From: an uncultured Eubacteriales bacterium
Lineage (GTDB): Bacteria; Bacillota; Clostridia; Oscillospirales; UBA644
Direction of reading: 5' to 3'
Length of the DNA stretch: 64,000 nt
Assembly (NCBI GenBank): GCA_934454405.1
Contig: CAKSFN010000006.1
Location: 62,001 to 126,000 of the forward strand
A model generated the notes under the pieces. It saw only the letters and a program-made list of their open reading frames with translations, did no database searches and was not told where the DNA came from. Within the stretch, counting starts at the first letter, position 1. Each line of letters opens with the position of its first letter. This document shows, piece by piece, positions 14,348 through 23,705 of this stretch. A program made the position numbers and the translations under genes.

Positions 14348-15745
14348 ATGAAAAAAAAGATAATTCTTCTGGCTGTCTGCCTTTTCTCCGTCTTTGCGTT
14401 CTTCACCGCCTGCAACGGCGATAAGAATCCGACGGGAACCGGCACGGCGACCGGCGAAAAGGATTTCGGCGGCAGAAAGTTCTATTTCCGCGGAACCGTC
14501 ATAATCGCAGACCCCTCCGACGACGACCCCGACATAGATCCCGGCACGCTTCCTTATATGGAAAGCCGCGAGGACGAGGTTCTTTACAATCAGTGCCTTT
14601 ATATCGAAAAAGCCTATAACTGCAAGATAATCCGTTCCGGCTTTTCCGAAAGCACGCAGACCTTCGCCACTATGTTCGCGTCGGGCGATATCGAAGCGGA
14701 TTTCTGCTCCGCCACTTTCAGCGAGCTTCGCGACTATTTCAAGGCGGGCATTCTCTGCGATCTGGAAAAGCTTGAAAATCTTGACGCCTCCGACGAGGAA
14801 AAATGGGGCATCGAGGCGAAACGTGACGCGACCCGCTACGGCGGCGTGCTTTACGGCTTCCCCGTAAAAGGCTCCATGTATACGCCGTTCGTTTCCGTTT
14901 ACAGCGGCGCGCTTATCTATAACTACAAGCTTTACGACGAGTTCAATATAGGCACCACGCCCAAGGAAATGGTCGAGGCGGGCGACTGGACGTTTGACAC
15001 GTTCCTCAATCTTGTTCAGCGCTGTTCCGACCTTACCGCGCAAAGACCCGTTTACGGGCTTCAGAGCGCCTGCTCCCTCGAAGCATCCGCCATCGACGCC
15101 AACGGCTCCAACATCATTATAAAAAGAAACGACAAATATATTTCCGGTCTCAGCTCCGACCCCGCCATCAACGCCCTTGAATGGGTCAGAAAAATGTATC
15201 AGACCGGTTGCGTCAGCGTTGACGGACGCGGAAATATAGACAACGACACCGCGGTTTTTGCGCTTAAAACTTCCGAAAACGCAATAAACACAAAGTGCTC
15301 CACCGTTCACTGGGTTCAGTTCCCGAAGGGCCCCGACGCGACCGAGGCAACCAAGAACACGGGCGCGTATTTCGGTTACCACGAAAGGGGAACCTCCGTT
15401 TTCAAGCACGGCAACGACGCGCAGAGAGATGAGGACTCCGCGTTTATCCTCGACAAGCTTTTCGCTCCGACCGAGGAATGGGGCAAGACCGGCTACGACG
15501 ACTATATGGCGCGTAATTTCTTCGACACCGTCGATGATTACGAGGTATATAAGAACACAAGCATAAATATGAACTATCAGTATGCGCTTGAGATCCTCGC
15601 GGACGAAAACTTCGGCAAGGAGTATCAGGATGTTATCGGCAGCGCCGTCGCGCCTTCCTTCACGGGCTCGATAAAGAACCAGCTTTCCTCGCTCGTAACC
15701 GCGATGAACGAAAAGATATGCAAACCGATGAACGAGGCAAAATAA
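14348..15745 (+). CDS. Orphan ABC-type solute-binding lipoprotein (family 1)
   Basis: A 465-residue protein with a lipoprotein signal ending FFTACNGD, then a Gly/Thr-rich linker and a family 1 extracellular solute-binding domain (AYNCKIIRSGFSES, YGFPVKGSMYTPF, DEFNIGTTPKEMVEAGDW). GGGAGG lies 7 bases before the ATG. Such proteins normally deliver oligosaccharides to two permeases, yet none is encoded in this operon or anywhere nearby. Either the permeases lie elsewhere or the protein has a sensing role. The rest of the operon suggests a sugar or a sugar-linked amide as ligand. Confidence 0.85.
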   Translation: MKKKIILLAVCLFSVFAFFTACNGDKNPTGTGTATGEKDFGGRKFYFRGTVIIADPSDDDPDIDPGTLPYMESREDEVLYNQCLYIEKAYNCKIIRSGFSESTQTFATMFASGDIEADFCSATFSELRDYFKAGILCDLEKLENLDASDEEKWGIEAKRDATRYGGVLYGFPVKGSMYTPFVSVYSGALIYNYKLYDEFNIGTTPKEMVEAGDWTFDTFLNLVQRCSDLTAQRPVYGLQSACSLEASAIDANGSNIIIKRNDKYISGLSSDPAINALEWVRKMYQTGCVSVDGRGNIDNDTAVFALKTSENAINTKCSTVHWVQFPKGPDATEATKNTGAYFGYHERGTSVFKHGNDAQRDEDSAFILDKLFAPTEEWGKTGYDDYMARNFFDTVDDYEVYKNTSINMNYQYALEILADENFGKEYQDVIGSAVAPSFTGSIKNQLSSLVTAMNEKICKPMNEAK

Positions 15746-15757
15746 GAGGTGCGAGAT

Positions 15758-16843
15758 ATGAAAATAACGCTTTCTCCCGACTTTTTCGGGGAAAAGGAAA
15801 AAACTCTTTTCGAGTACGGAAAGATGAGCCTGTCGCTGTTCAGGTATTCGACGGGCATCTGCGGCATGACGCTCAAAAACGCGCGCGGTCACATCACCGT
15901 GCTTCCGTTCAAGGGCTTTCAGGTGTGGCGCGCCTGCTTTGACGAACATGAACTTGTTATGAAAACGCTGTTCGACGAGCCGACGCAGAGCACCGAATAC
16001 TGCAAGACTTACGGCGCGTTTCTTATCCATTGCGGACTTACCGCGATAGGCAACCCCGACTTTTCCGCCGGCGACGCGCATCCTCTTCACGCCGAGCTGC
16101 CCAATATCGGTTACGACAAGGCGTGGGCGGTCTGCGGCGAGGACGAAAAGGGCAGATATGTTGAGCTTTGCGGCTCCTGCCGTTATGTTTTCGGCTTTGA
16201 GACGGGATACGAGTTCCGTCCGACCTACCGCTTGTATGAAAACGCTACTACGTTCGACGTGCATAACGAGATAGAAAACCTGCGCGGCTGCCGTCAGGAA
16301 TATTCGTATATGTGCCACATGAACTTCCGCCCCGTTGACGGCTCAAAGCTCGTTTATTCCGCAAAGACGGAGAATATTTATCTGCACGAGCTTGTGCCCG
16401 ACACGCTGACGGACGACGAGAAGAAGAAACTGAAAAACTGGTTCAAGGTTCTGAAAAAGGACATTCACGCGCACGATGCGATAGGCGGCAACGAACAGTT
16501 TTATCAGCCCGAGGTCGTGTTCACCGTCAGGTATGAATCGGACGAAGAGGGCAGAGGACACTGTATGCAGGTATTCCCGGACGGTTACGCGGGCTATGTT
16601 TCGCATCATCCGGCACAGCTGCCGTTCGGCGTTCGCTGGATAAGCCGCTTCCCGAACGAGGACGCCGTGGGTATGCTTCTTCCCGCGACGGGAGAGCATA
16701 ACGGCCATGCGGACTGCGTGAAAAAGGGATATATCCGCTATATGGAGGCGGACGAGACCGTTAAGATTGACTTCACAACGGGACTTTTGACCCCTGCCGA
16801 GGCGGACGCGATGAAAGAAAAGATCGCGAAAATGATAGGTTGA
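15758..16843 (+). CDS. Aldose 1-epimerase-like protein (DUF4432 type)
   Basis: The start at 15758 is chosen because AGAGGTG, which contains the alternative GTG, sits 7 bases upstream. The 361-residue product has galactose-mutarotase-like features: KNARGHITVLPFKGFQVWRA near residue 40, HCGLTAIGNP near 85, YEFRPTYRLYE and NEIENLRG in the middle, and CHMNFRPVDG near 190. DUF4432/epimerase-like proteins are common in sugar-utilisation operons and are thought to interconvert anomers or related isomers. Catalytic residues cannot be assigned safely here. The gene starts 13 bases after the solute-binding protein gene. Confidence 0.75.
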   Translation: MKITLSPDFFGEKEKTLFEYGKMSLSLFRYSTGICGMTLKNARGHITVLPFKGFQVWRACFDEHELVMKTLFDEPTQSTEYCKTYGAFLIHCGLTAIGNPDFSAGDAHPLHAELPNIGYDKAWAVCGEDEKGRYVELCGSCRYVFGFETGYEFRPTYRLYENATTFDVHNEIENLRGCRQEYSYMCHMNFRPVDGSKLVYSAKTENIYLHELVPDTLTDDEKKKLKNWFKVLKKDIHAHDAIGGNEQFYQPEVVFTVRYESDEEGRGHCMQVFPDGYAGYVSHHPAQLPFGVRWISRFPNEDAVGMLLPATGEHNGHADCVKKGYIRYMEADETVKIDFTTGLLTPAEADAMKEKIAKMIG

Positions 16844-16890
16844 GTTTATAATACATATTATATAAAAAGATATTCAAAGGAGAAAAAAAC

Positions 16891-18057
16891 ATGTCCAGAG
16901 TTTGTATTCCCGATTACGAATACGTTGAAAGACGCAAAAAATGCGTTGAGATGATGAAGGAGCAGAACCTTGACGTTATGATAGTCAACGGCACCGAGTC
17001 CGACTATGCCAATCCGCGTTACTTCTGCGGCTTCTGGCCTCTTTTTGAGAGAGTAGGCGTGGCTATCGCGGCAAACGGCAACGCCGCCGTTATGGTAGGT
17101 CCCGAATCCGTCATCTTTGCCGGCGACGTTTCGAGAATCAAGAACATTTATCCCTGCCTTTATTACAGAGAGGGTGCAAACCCGTCCTATCCCGAGATAA
17201 AGACGAACACCTACAACGACGTTATTGAAGATCTCGGCGTTAAGGGCAAGCATATCAGAATAGGTATCGGCGGTTATATGGAGACCACCGTTGTTATGAT
17301 GGACGGCCTTAAAGAGTGCTATCCCGAAGCGGAGATAGTAAACGCCGACAACATTATGGTTTCCCTGCGTCAGATCAAATCCGAAAACGAGATCGCCTGC
17401 ATCCGCGAAGGTTTCAGAATCGCGCAGATCGCGACCGATGAGGTTGTAAAGGCGCTTCGTCCGGGTGTTACCGAGCTTCAGATGGTCGGCATCGCGCAGA
17501 AAGCGATTTACGAGAACGGCGCGGAATACGAAGGTCTTCCGATGTACGTATTCAGCGAAAAGAGCACTTCTCACGCCATTTCCAGACCCTCTTACAGAGT
17601 TATCAACAAGGGCGACATCGTTCAGCTCAACCTTTCCGCAAAAGTTGACGGATATTCTCCCGCGATCGGTATTCCCGTGGGTATGGGCAAATATTCTCCC
17701 GAGAAGAAGGATCTTGTTGACTTCTGCCTTGAAGCGCACAAGTGGACGGAAAAACAGCTCAAAGCGGGCGTTCTTGCTTCCGACATCGCAAAAGGCTTCC
17801 TCAAATTCTTCGAGGATAACGGCAGAAGAGAAAACTACGTTTACGGTCCCTGCCACGGAACCGGCATCATCGAAGTTGAAGCGCCGTGGATGGAGACCAC
17901 TTCCAATTACAGACTTCAGCCGAATATGACCTTCCAGGTAGACACCTTCGTTTCCGGTCCGACTTTCGGTCTTCGCTGGGAAAAGGGTATCGTAATAACC
18001 GAAAACGGCTTTGAGTCCAACTGCGACGAACTCAAATATATCGAACTTGATTTCTGA
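16891..18057 (+). CDS. M24 pita-bread-fold enzyme, creatinase-like
   Basis: A 388-residue M24 family protein: creatinase N-terminal domain (1-150), then the pita-bread catalytic domain. Of the five metal ligands of aminopeptidase P, the first two aspartates are replaced by Asn247 (QLNLS) and Ala258 (SPAIG), the first glutamate by Asp351, while His322 (PCHGTG) and Glu364 (RWEKG) remain. Loss of the first two aspartates to Asn and Ala is what I recall of creatinase, which uses no metal. His228 (STSHAIS) sits where the catalytic histidine of creatinase would lie. The next gene is creatininase-like. Hydrolysis of a guanidino or amide C-N bond is therefore more likely than peptidase activity, but this is inference. 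AAAGGAG precedes the ATG. Confidence 0.8.
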   Translation: MSRVCIPDYEYVERRKKCVEMMKEQNLDVMIVNGTESDYANPRYFCGFWPLFERVGVAIAANGNAAVMVGPESVIFAGDVSRIKNIYPCLYYREGANPSYPEIKTNTYNDVIEDLGVKGKHIRIGIGGYMETTVVMMDGLKECYPEAEIVNADNIMVSLRQIKSENEIACIREGFRIAQIATDEVVKALRPGVTELQMVGIAQKAIYENGAEYEGLPMYVFSEKSTSHAISRPSYRVINKGDIVQLNLSAKVDGYSPAIGIPVGMGKYSPEKKDLVDFCLEAHKWTEKQLKAGVLASDIAKGFLKFFEDNGRRENYVYGPCHGTGIIEVEAPWMETTSNYRLQPNMTFQVDTFVSGPTFGLRWEKGIVITENGFESNCDELKYIELDF

Positions 18058-18077
18058 CTTGAGGAGATGTTTGTTTT

Positions 18078-18815
18078 ATGAGACTTGAATATATGATGAC
18101 CGCCGACGTGCAGGAAGCGAAGGAGAAAAATCTTCCCGTTATCCTGCCTATCGGCACGATAGAATGGCACGGACCTCATTGCGCGCTCGGCTGCGACACG
18201 ATGATCTGCCAGGGCTTTGCCGATAAAATTGCGGAGAGCAAAGAATGTGTTGTTTGCCCGCCCGTTTGGTACGGCGTCGCGTCTTATGCGGTAGGCGGCC
18301 CCGAAAACGGAACCGTTACCATCGACGTCGATGTTTACGAGAACTATATTTACGGTATTCTTAAATCAATGCTTTACGGCGGATTCAAGAACATCTATAT
18401 GCTCATTCATCACCAGTTTGAAGACGAAAACTATATGCCCATGACCCTCGCCTGCGCAAAAGCGGCGAAAAAACTCATCATGGAGTATATGGAGGACACC
18501 ATGGGCAAAGGCTGGTGGGGTTCCAACAGTTTCTCTTCTTACTACGACAACCTCGGCACGGATTCCGACTTCCCGTTCGGTATGATAAAGGTTTATTCCT
18601 GTATGTCTACCGCCGCGCAGCACGCCACGGGATACGACCACGCCGGCAAGTATGAGTCCAGCCTTCTCAAAGCGTTCTATCCGGACGCGGTCAAGCTCGA
18701 AAGGCTTCCGCAGTCCGACGCGTGGTTCATTCAGAGCGCTTATGAGGCGTCTGCTGAACTCGGTCAGAAGATGATAGAGGTCTCCATGGTCGATCTGCTT
18801 AAAAGAATTAAGTAA
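18078..18815 (+). CDS. Creatininase-family amidohydrolase
   Basis: A 245-residue creatininase-family (PF02633) protein. The metal-ligand pattern is kept: Glu29, His31 and Asp40 in IEWHGPHCALGCDT have the same spacing as Glu34, His36 and Asp45 of Pseudomonas creatininase. The second motif, normally NGHxEN or NGHGGN, is altered to IHHQFEDEN (about 110-118). Trp-Trp at GKGWWGSN may match the substrate-loop tryptophans. The family opens cyclic amides (creatinine) and includes deformylases and MftE-like proteins. Twenty bases separate it from the creatinase-like gene, and GAGGAG precedes the ATG. It ends the operon at a strong terminator. Substrate is unproven. Confidence 0.82.
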   Translation: MRLEYMMTADVQEAKEKNLPVILPIGTIEWHGPHCALGCDTMICQGFADKIAESKECVVCPPVWYGVASYAVGGPENGTVTIDVDVYENYIYGILKSMLYGGFKNIYMLIHHQFEDENYMPMTLACAKAAKKLIMEYMEDTMGKGWWGSNSFSSYYDNLGTDSDFPFGMIKVYSCMSTAAQHATGYDHAGKYESSLLKAFYPDAVKLERLPQSDAWFIQSAYEASAELGQKMIEVSMVDLLKRIK

Positions 18816-18830
18816 TTAAAAACCATATCA

Positions 18831-18873
18831 AAAGGGGTTGTAAAAAACGCAGGTTTTTTACAACCCCTTTTTG
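18831..18873 (+). terminator. Terminator of the creatininase operon
   Basis: AAAGGGGTTGTAAAAAA pairs with TTTTTTACAACCCCTTT, then TTG. Compared with its relatives, both sides of the stem changed together (GGTTG/CAACC for GGCTG/CAGCC). Confidence 0.92.
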
Positions 18874-18952
18874 TCGGGTCTGCATACTGCCGCAAAGCGT
18901 CTCATATACGGGCAGCTTACGTATTAAAATATTGATTTTTGTCGTAATATAA

Positions 18953-18981
18953 TTGACTTACGGCGGTTTTGGTTGTATAAT
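18953..18981 (+). promoter_or_regulatory. Promoter of the phosphoesterase gene
   Basis: TTGACT (18953-18958), 17-base spacer, TATAAT (18976-18981). Confidence 0.8.
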
Positions 18982-19031
18982 TAACAATATATGACTGCGC
19001 CGTCACATCAGGACGGAAGGGAGAAAATCAA

Positions 19032-20168
19032 GTGTTCGTAGCTATATTCTGTATATTCTTTTTGATGATGTTTGCCGGCGCGTATTGGCTTTCCGGCAGA
19101 TGGCTTATGCTTGTCGGCGTGCCTTACAACACAAAGCGCTCCCGAATCGCCCGTTCCGTTCTCGGCGTCGCCGTGGTTATTCTCTGCGGAATCTGGCGCG
19201 CCGTCGTTATCGTTGTTCTGCACGTCATAGCGTTCGCGCTGCTCTGCGAGATCATCGCCGCGCTCGCGCGCCGTATCGGGCGGACGCGTGGGAACAAAAA
19301 GCTTTATTCCTTCCTCCGCGTCGTCTACCGCAGCGCCGCGATACCGCTGCTTCTCACCGCCGCCGTGATGATCTACGGTATGGTGAATATGTGGAGCATC
19401 GTCAGAACCGACTATACCGTCGCGTCCCCCAAGCTGACGCGCGAATACCGGATAGTGCTTATGACGGACACCCATTTCGGCTCCGTACAGTCTCCCGAAG
19501 TGCTTGAATCGAAGATAGACGAGATAAACTCCCTCAACGCCGACGCCGTCGTTCTTTGCGGCGACATCGTGGACGAATCCACGACGCGCGAACAGCTTGA
19601 AAGGGTCTTTGATATTTACAGCCGGCTGAAGAGCCGCTACGGCACTTTCTACACATACGGCAACCACGACAGACAGGAGTATAACATCGAGAGCCGCCGT
19701 GCCTATACCGAGGAGGAGTTTGCCGAAACGGTGCGCTCACACGGAATTACGATATTGCAGGATTCTTCCGTTACCCTCGGCGACGAACTCATTCTTGCCG
19801 GCAGGGAGGATAAGAGCCGGGGCGCCCGTCTTTCTTCCGCGGAGCTTCTCAGGAATGCCGACCGCTCCCGTTTTATCATAGTTTCCGACCATCAGCCCGT
19901 CGAAGCGGCGGAAAACAACGCGCAGGGCGCCGATCTTCAGCTTTCCGGCCATACCCACGCGGGACAGATCTACCCGTTCGGACTGCTTATAGAGCTTGTC
20001 GGAAAAATGAACTACGGCGAATACCGCCGCGGCAATCTCACCGCGATAGTATCTTCCGGCACGGCAGGCTGGGGCTTTCCGTTACGCACCGAGGAGCATT
20101 GCGAATATGTTCTCATAACGCTGACGCCCGCGCAGCGGATGTCCGCGGATGCAAAACCGAATAATTAA
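19032..20168 (+). CDS. Membrane-anchored calcineurin-like phosphoesterase (YkuE/YaeI-like)
   Basis: A 378-residue protein with a GTG start; GGAAGGGAG lies 8 bases upstream. Residues 1-22, 43-80 and 105-122 are membrane segments, so the catalytic domain from about residue 140 is anchored. All metallophosphoesterase motifs are present: MTDTHFG, CGDIVDE, YGNHDRQ, VSDHQP and GHTHAGQIYP. Members act on phosphoesters of lipids, nucleotides or wall precursors; the substrate is not shown by the sequence. It is a single-gene unit with its own promoter and shares a two-way terminator with ftsH. Confidence 0.85.
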   Translation: MFVAIFCIFFLMMFAGAYWLSGRWLMLVGVPYNTKRSRIARSVLGVAVVILCGIWRAVVIVVLHVIAFALLCEIIAALARRIGRTRGNKKLYSFLRVVYRSAAIPLLLTAAVMIYGMVNMWSIVRTDYTVASPKLTREYRIVLMTDTHFGSVQSPEVLESKIDEINSLNADAVVLCGDIVDESTTREQLERVFDIYSRLKSRYGTFYTYGNHDRQEYNIESRRAYTEEEFAETVRSHGITILQDSSVTLGDELILAGREDKSRGARLSSAELLRNADRSRFIIVSDHQPVEAAENNAQGADLQLSGHTHAGQIYPFGLLIELVGKMNYGEYRRGNLTAIVSSGTAGWGFPLRTEEHCEYVLITLTPAQRMSADAKPNN

Positions 20169-20235
20169 GGGCGTGAAAAAACTCTGACCGTAGAAACGCC
20201 GAAAAATATAAAAAAGCATTCTGAAAGACGCGCAA

Positions 20236-20281
20236 AAAGGGGCTGTAAAAAAAACGCAAGTTTTTTTTACAGCCCGTTTCT
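20236..20281. terminator. Two-way terminator between the phosphoesterase gene and ftsH
   Basis: AAGGGGCTGTAAAAAAAA pairs with TTTTTTTTACAGCCC. T-runs exist in both directions, so it can end transcripts from either side. Confidence 0.88.
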
Positions 20282-20296
20282 TTATATTGCTTTGTG

Positions 20297-22276
20297 TCAA
20301 TCGTCGGTATCGCCGTCAACGGGCTTTTCTTCGCCGTTTTCGGGCTGCGCCGCGGCTTCTCCGCCGTCGGAGACGGGATTTGCATTCTCATCTTTGTTTT
20401 CGGGCTTTTTCGGCTCCGCCGCCGTCTTTTCGCCGTCAAGCGGTTCAAGCTCCTCGCCCTTCATAATCTTATCGAACTCTTCCGCGGAAAGCTTCTCACG
20501 CTCGATAAGATAATCGGAAACCTTAACAAGCTCCTGCTTGTGATCTTCGAGAATGGCTTTCGCGCGCGCGTAAGCCTCGTCGATAAATCTCTTGATCTCC
20601 GCGTCTATCTTCGCCTCGGTCTCGTCGGAGCAGTTTCTCTGCGTTGTCAGGTCTCTGCCGAGGAACACCTGATCGTTGTCGCCGCCGAACGAGATCGCGC
20701 CGAGGTTCGACATACCGTATCTGGTAACCATATCGCGCGCAAGCGCCGTCGCTCTTTCTATATCGTTGGAAGCGCCCGTGCAGATATCGTCAAGCACGAC
20801 CTCCTCCGCAACGCGTCCGCCGAGAAGCCCGACAAGGTTGTCGAGAATCTCTTTTTTCGACATGTGCTGCTTGTCTTCCGAGGGAACGTAGTAGGTGTAG
20901 CCCGCCGCCATACCTCTCGGAATTATCGAGATCTCGTGAACGGGGTCTTTATTTTCAAGGAAATGCGAAACAACCGCGTGTCCCGCTTCGTGAACCGCCG
21001 TTATGCGCCTGTCCTTCGGGATCTTGACCGCCGATTTCTTTTCGATGCCGACGATAACTTTCAGTATCGCGTCGTCGATATCCTGCGCCGTAATTCTCGG
21101 ATGCCGTCTTCTTGCGCAAAGCAGCGCGGATTCGTTCATAATGTTTTCGAGGTCGGCAGGGGAGAAGCCCGCCGTCGATTTTGCGACGTGGTTAAGGTTC
21201 ACGTCGTCCGCAAGCGGCTTTTGCCTCGAATGTATTTTGAGTATTTCTTCTCTCGCTCTCACATCGGGCAGACGGATAACTATCTGTCTGTCAAATCTGC
21301 CGGGACGCAGCAGCGCGCTGTCCAGAATATCGGGTCTGTTCGTCGCCGCCATAACGATAACGCCTTCGTTTTTCTCAAAGCCGTCCATTTCAACAAGCAG
21401 CTGGTTCAGCGTCTGCTCTCTTTCGTCGTTGCCGCCGCCGAGACCCGCACCTCTCTGTCTGCCCACCGCGTCGATCTCGTCGATGAAAACAATACACGGC
21501 GCGTTCTTCTTCGCCTGATCGAACGTGTCGCGAACACGGGAAGCGCCCACGCCCACATAAAGCTCAACAAAGTCCGAGCCGCTTATCTGGAAGAACGGAA
21601 CGCCCGCTTCTCCCGCCGTGGCTCTCGCCAGATAGGTCTTACCCGTTCCCGGGCTGCCGACCATCAGAATACCTCTCGGTATACGCGCGCCGAGCTCGGT
21701 GAACCGCTTCGGGTTTTTGAGGAAATCAACAACCTCCGCAAGCTCCTCCTTTTCCTCGTCCGCGCCGGCAACGTCCTTGAACATAACCTTCGATTTTGCC
21801 TCGTTGCCGAGCTTCAGCCGCGCCTTCGAAAAGCTCATCGCCTTTCCCGCACCGCCTCCGCCGCTCATCTGACCGAACATAAAGAAGCCGAAAACCGCAA
21901 GCATTATGATTATAAGCACGTACGGAATCGCGCTGACCCAAACCGGCGTCTGCGCCTGCGGAATCAGGTCGTATTCCATCCGCGGCTCTCCGGTCTCGGT
22001 ATTTTTGATATACTGCTCAACGTCCTCGAGAAAGAGGCCTACGCTGTAAAGCGAATATTTTTCCTCGGTTTTTCCCTTAGCGTTGGGCTCTTTCAGCTTC
22101 AGCTTAAGAGTGGAGGCGTCAACGGTGAATGTTTCAACCTTGCCCTCTCTGAAATAGTTTATGATATCCGAATACTTGGTATCGCGTTTTGAATCTCCGC
22201 GCAAAAGCATAAGCACGAAAACGCCGATAAGTATTAATATAACGGCATAGACCGCCAAGTTTTTGAATTTTTTCAA
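20297..22276 (-). CDS. ftsH: ATP-dependent zinc metalloprotease FtsH
   Basis: A 659-residue FtsH. Two membrane segments (8-24 and 112-135) flank an extracytoplasmic domain. The AAA module has Walker A GSPGTGKT (207-214), Walker B FIDEID (264-269) and the second region of homology RPGRFDR; the zinc site is HEAGH (429-433). It degrades misfolded membrane proteins and some short-lived regulators. The start is TTG at 22274-22276, supported by AAAGGAG 10 bases upstream. The last 60 residues are acidic and Pro-rich, longer than in many FtsH proteins. It lies downstream of tilS, the usual Bacillota order. Confidence 0.95.
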   Translation of the reverse strand: MKKFKNLAVYAVILILIGVFVLMLLRGDSKRDTKYSDIINYFREGKVETFTVDASTLKLKLKEPNAKGKTEEKYSLYSVGLFLEDVEQYIKNTETGEPRMEYDLIPQAQTPVWVSAIPYVLIIIMLAVFGFFMFGQMSGGGGAGKAMSFSKARLKLGNEAKSKVMFKDVAGADEEKEELAEVVDFLKNPKRFTELGARIPRGILMVGSPGTGKTYLARATAGEAGVPFFQISGSDFVELYVGVGASRVRDTFDQAKKNAPCIVFIDEIDAVGRQRGAGLGGGNDEREQTLNQLLVEMDGFEKNEGVIVMAATNRPDILDSALLRPGRFDRQIVIRLPDVRAREEILKIHSRQKPLADDVNLNHVAKSTAGFSPADLENIMNESALLCARRRHPRITAQDIDDAILKVIVGIEKKSAVKIPKDRRITAVHEAGHAVVSHFLENKDPVHEISIIPRGMAAGYTYYVPSEDKQHMSKKEILDNLVGLLGGRVAEEVVLDDICTGASNDIERATALARDMVTRYGMSNLGAISFGGDNDQVFLGRDLTTQRNCSDETEAKIDAEIKRFIDEAYARAKAILEDHKQELVKVSDYLIEREKLSAEEFDKIMKGEELEPLDGEKTAAEPKKPENKDENANPVSDGGEAAAQPENGEEKPVDGDTDD

Positions 22277-22403
22277 GCGGGTAACTCTCCTTTATACGTT
22301 TTGCTCCGAACGCCTTTCGCCTTCGGGCATACCGACCGAACCGGCATCTGATTATTCATTATTTATGTTATACGAAAATTATATACTCTTTAAGACGTAT
22401 TTA

Positions 22404-23705
22404 TTAAAATAAAGTGAAATCTGCCTTTAAGCCGTTTTCTTTTTCCGCAATGTCTGCCGATGTTCCGAAGCCGCAGACGTGCGCAACTCTTCCGTCGCAG
22501 ACGAGAACGGGATTTACTTTCCGTTTTTCCGTCGGAACTTTCGCGTCCGAATAAAGCTTAAAAACGCTTTTCGTTCCCGCGCTTTCCCTGATCTTTATTC
22601 TGTCTCCGCTTCTCGCCGGTCTCGCTTCGAGCCGTCCGAGCAGCGAACGGGGAATTCTTCCTTTCGGGCTTTCCGTCAGCGTCAGAACCCCGACGCCCTC
22701 TATCACATTCTCGCCCTCTCTCAAAACAAGCGAATAATCCGCGCTTTTTCGGCTGTTTTTCAGAAAAACGACCTCCGAATAGCTCTTTTCCGCGGTTATC
22801 CCGTCCGTCAGGCTTATCCTCGCGTTTGTTTTGCCGTTTTTCACAAGGTCGCAAAGCGCGTCCGTCAGCGCGCGCGACAGCTTTTTTCCGCCCGTCGCGT
22901 CCTCGAATGCCCTGCGCAGACAATACCCCGAAAAAGCATAGCCGTTCTCTTTGAAATATTCAAGGGACAGCCCGTTTTCGGTTTTTGCCTCGCCGTACAC
23001 CCTCCGCGCCGCCTCTTCGATAAGTCCGCTCTGTTCCCGTTCCGTGTTTATGAACCTCGCAACCGCCTCGTCGAACGACGGATTGAGTTTTCTGAGCAGC
23101 GGAATTATCTCATTTCTCAGCACGTTTCTGCGGCAGACAGGCTCGTCGTTCGTTTTGTCGTGCGCGTAAGGGATATTCTTTTCCCGACAGTATGCGACTA
23201 TCTCTTTTTTGTCAAGGTCAAGCAGCGGTCTTGCAACGAGGTCGTCGCGCAGCAGAGGGATTCCGCAGGCACCGTTCAGCCCCGTTCCTCTGATAAGGTT
23301 GAGCAAAAAAGTTTCGACGTTGTCGTTTCTGTTATGCGCCGTGAAAATATGCGAATAGCCGAGTTTTTTTCTCAGCCCGTCCAGAAATTCATACCTTTTT
23401 TCTCTCGCGAAGGTTTCAATGGAAACGCCCTTCGGACAAAGCCCCCGTATATCTTCTTTCGCAGCGAAAACGCGAACGCCTCTGTCCTTGCAGAAAGCCT
23501 CGAGCGCCTTTTGCTCGTCATCCGCCTCCGCGCGCAGCCCGTGGTTGAAATGCCCGACCGCGAACGGGACGGGGGAGTGCTCGATAAACCACGAAAGAAG
23601 CGTCATGGAATCGCTTCCGCCGGAAACGGCAAGCACCGCGCCCGAGCAATTCTCAAACATCCGCTCCCTCTCTGCGGTGCCGCGGATAACGTCGTCAACC
23701 GTCAT
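22404..23705 (-). CDS. tilS: tRNA(Ile)-lysidine synthase
   Basis: A 433-residue TilS that converts the wobble C of tRNA-Ile(CAU) to lysidine with ATP, so that it reads AUA. The PP-loop SGGSDS (28-33) and the GHFNHGLR and FTAHNRNDNVETFLLNL segments are intact; the C-terminal substrate-binding domain includes RPARSGDRI. The start at 23705 is favoured because GGAGGG lies 3-8 bases upstream and the ATG overlaps the dnaB stop codon (ATGA); the frame upstream of it lacks such a signal. The gene is therefore coupled to dnaB. Confidence 0.93.
   Translation of the reverse strand: MTVDDVIRGTAERERMFENCSGAVLAVSGGSDSMTLLSWFIEHSPVPFAVGHFNHGLRAEADDEQKALEAFCKDRGVRVFAAKEDIRGLCPKGVSIETFAREKRYEFLDGLRKKLGYSHIFTAHNRNDNVETFLLNLIRGTGLNGACGIPLLRDDLVARPLLDLDKKEIVAYCREKNIPYAHDKTNDEPVCRRNVLRNEIIPLLRKLNPSFDEAVARFINTEREQSGLIEEAARRVYGEAKTENGLSLEYFKENGYAFSGYCLRRAFEDATGGKKLSRALTDALCDLVKNGKTNARISLTDGITAEKSYSEVVFLKNSRKSADYSLVLREGENVIEGVGVLTLTESPKGRIPRSLLGRLEARPARSGDRIKIRESAGTKSVFKLYSDAKVPTEKRKVNPVLVCDGRVAHVCGFGTSADIAEKENGLKADFTLF

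Noticed and set aside
14318..16318. A 666-residue antisense frame over the binding-protein and epimerase genes
   Set aside because: Composition (Val, Arg, Ala rich, no motifs) is that of a frame shadow; the plus-strand genes have signals and domains.
20294..22192. A 632-residue plus-strand frame over ftsH
   Set aside because: Shadow of ftsH; no domain and no ribosome binding site.
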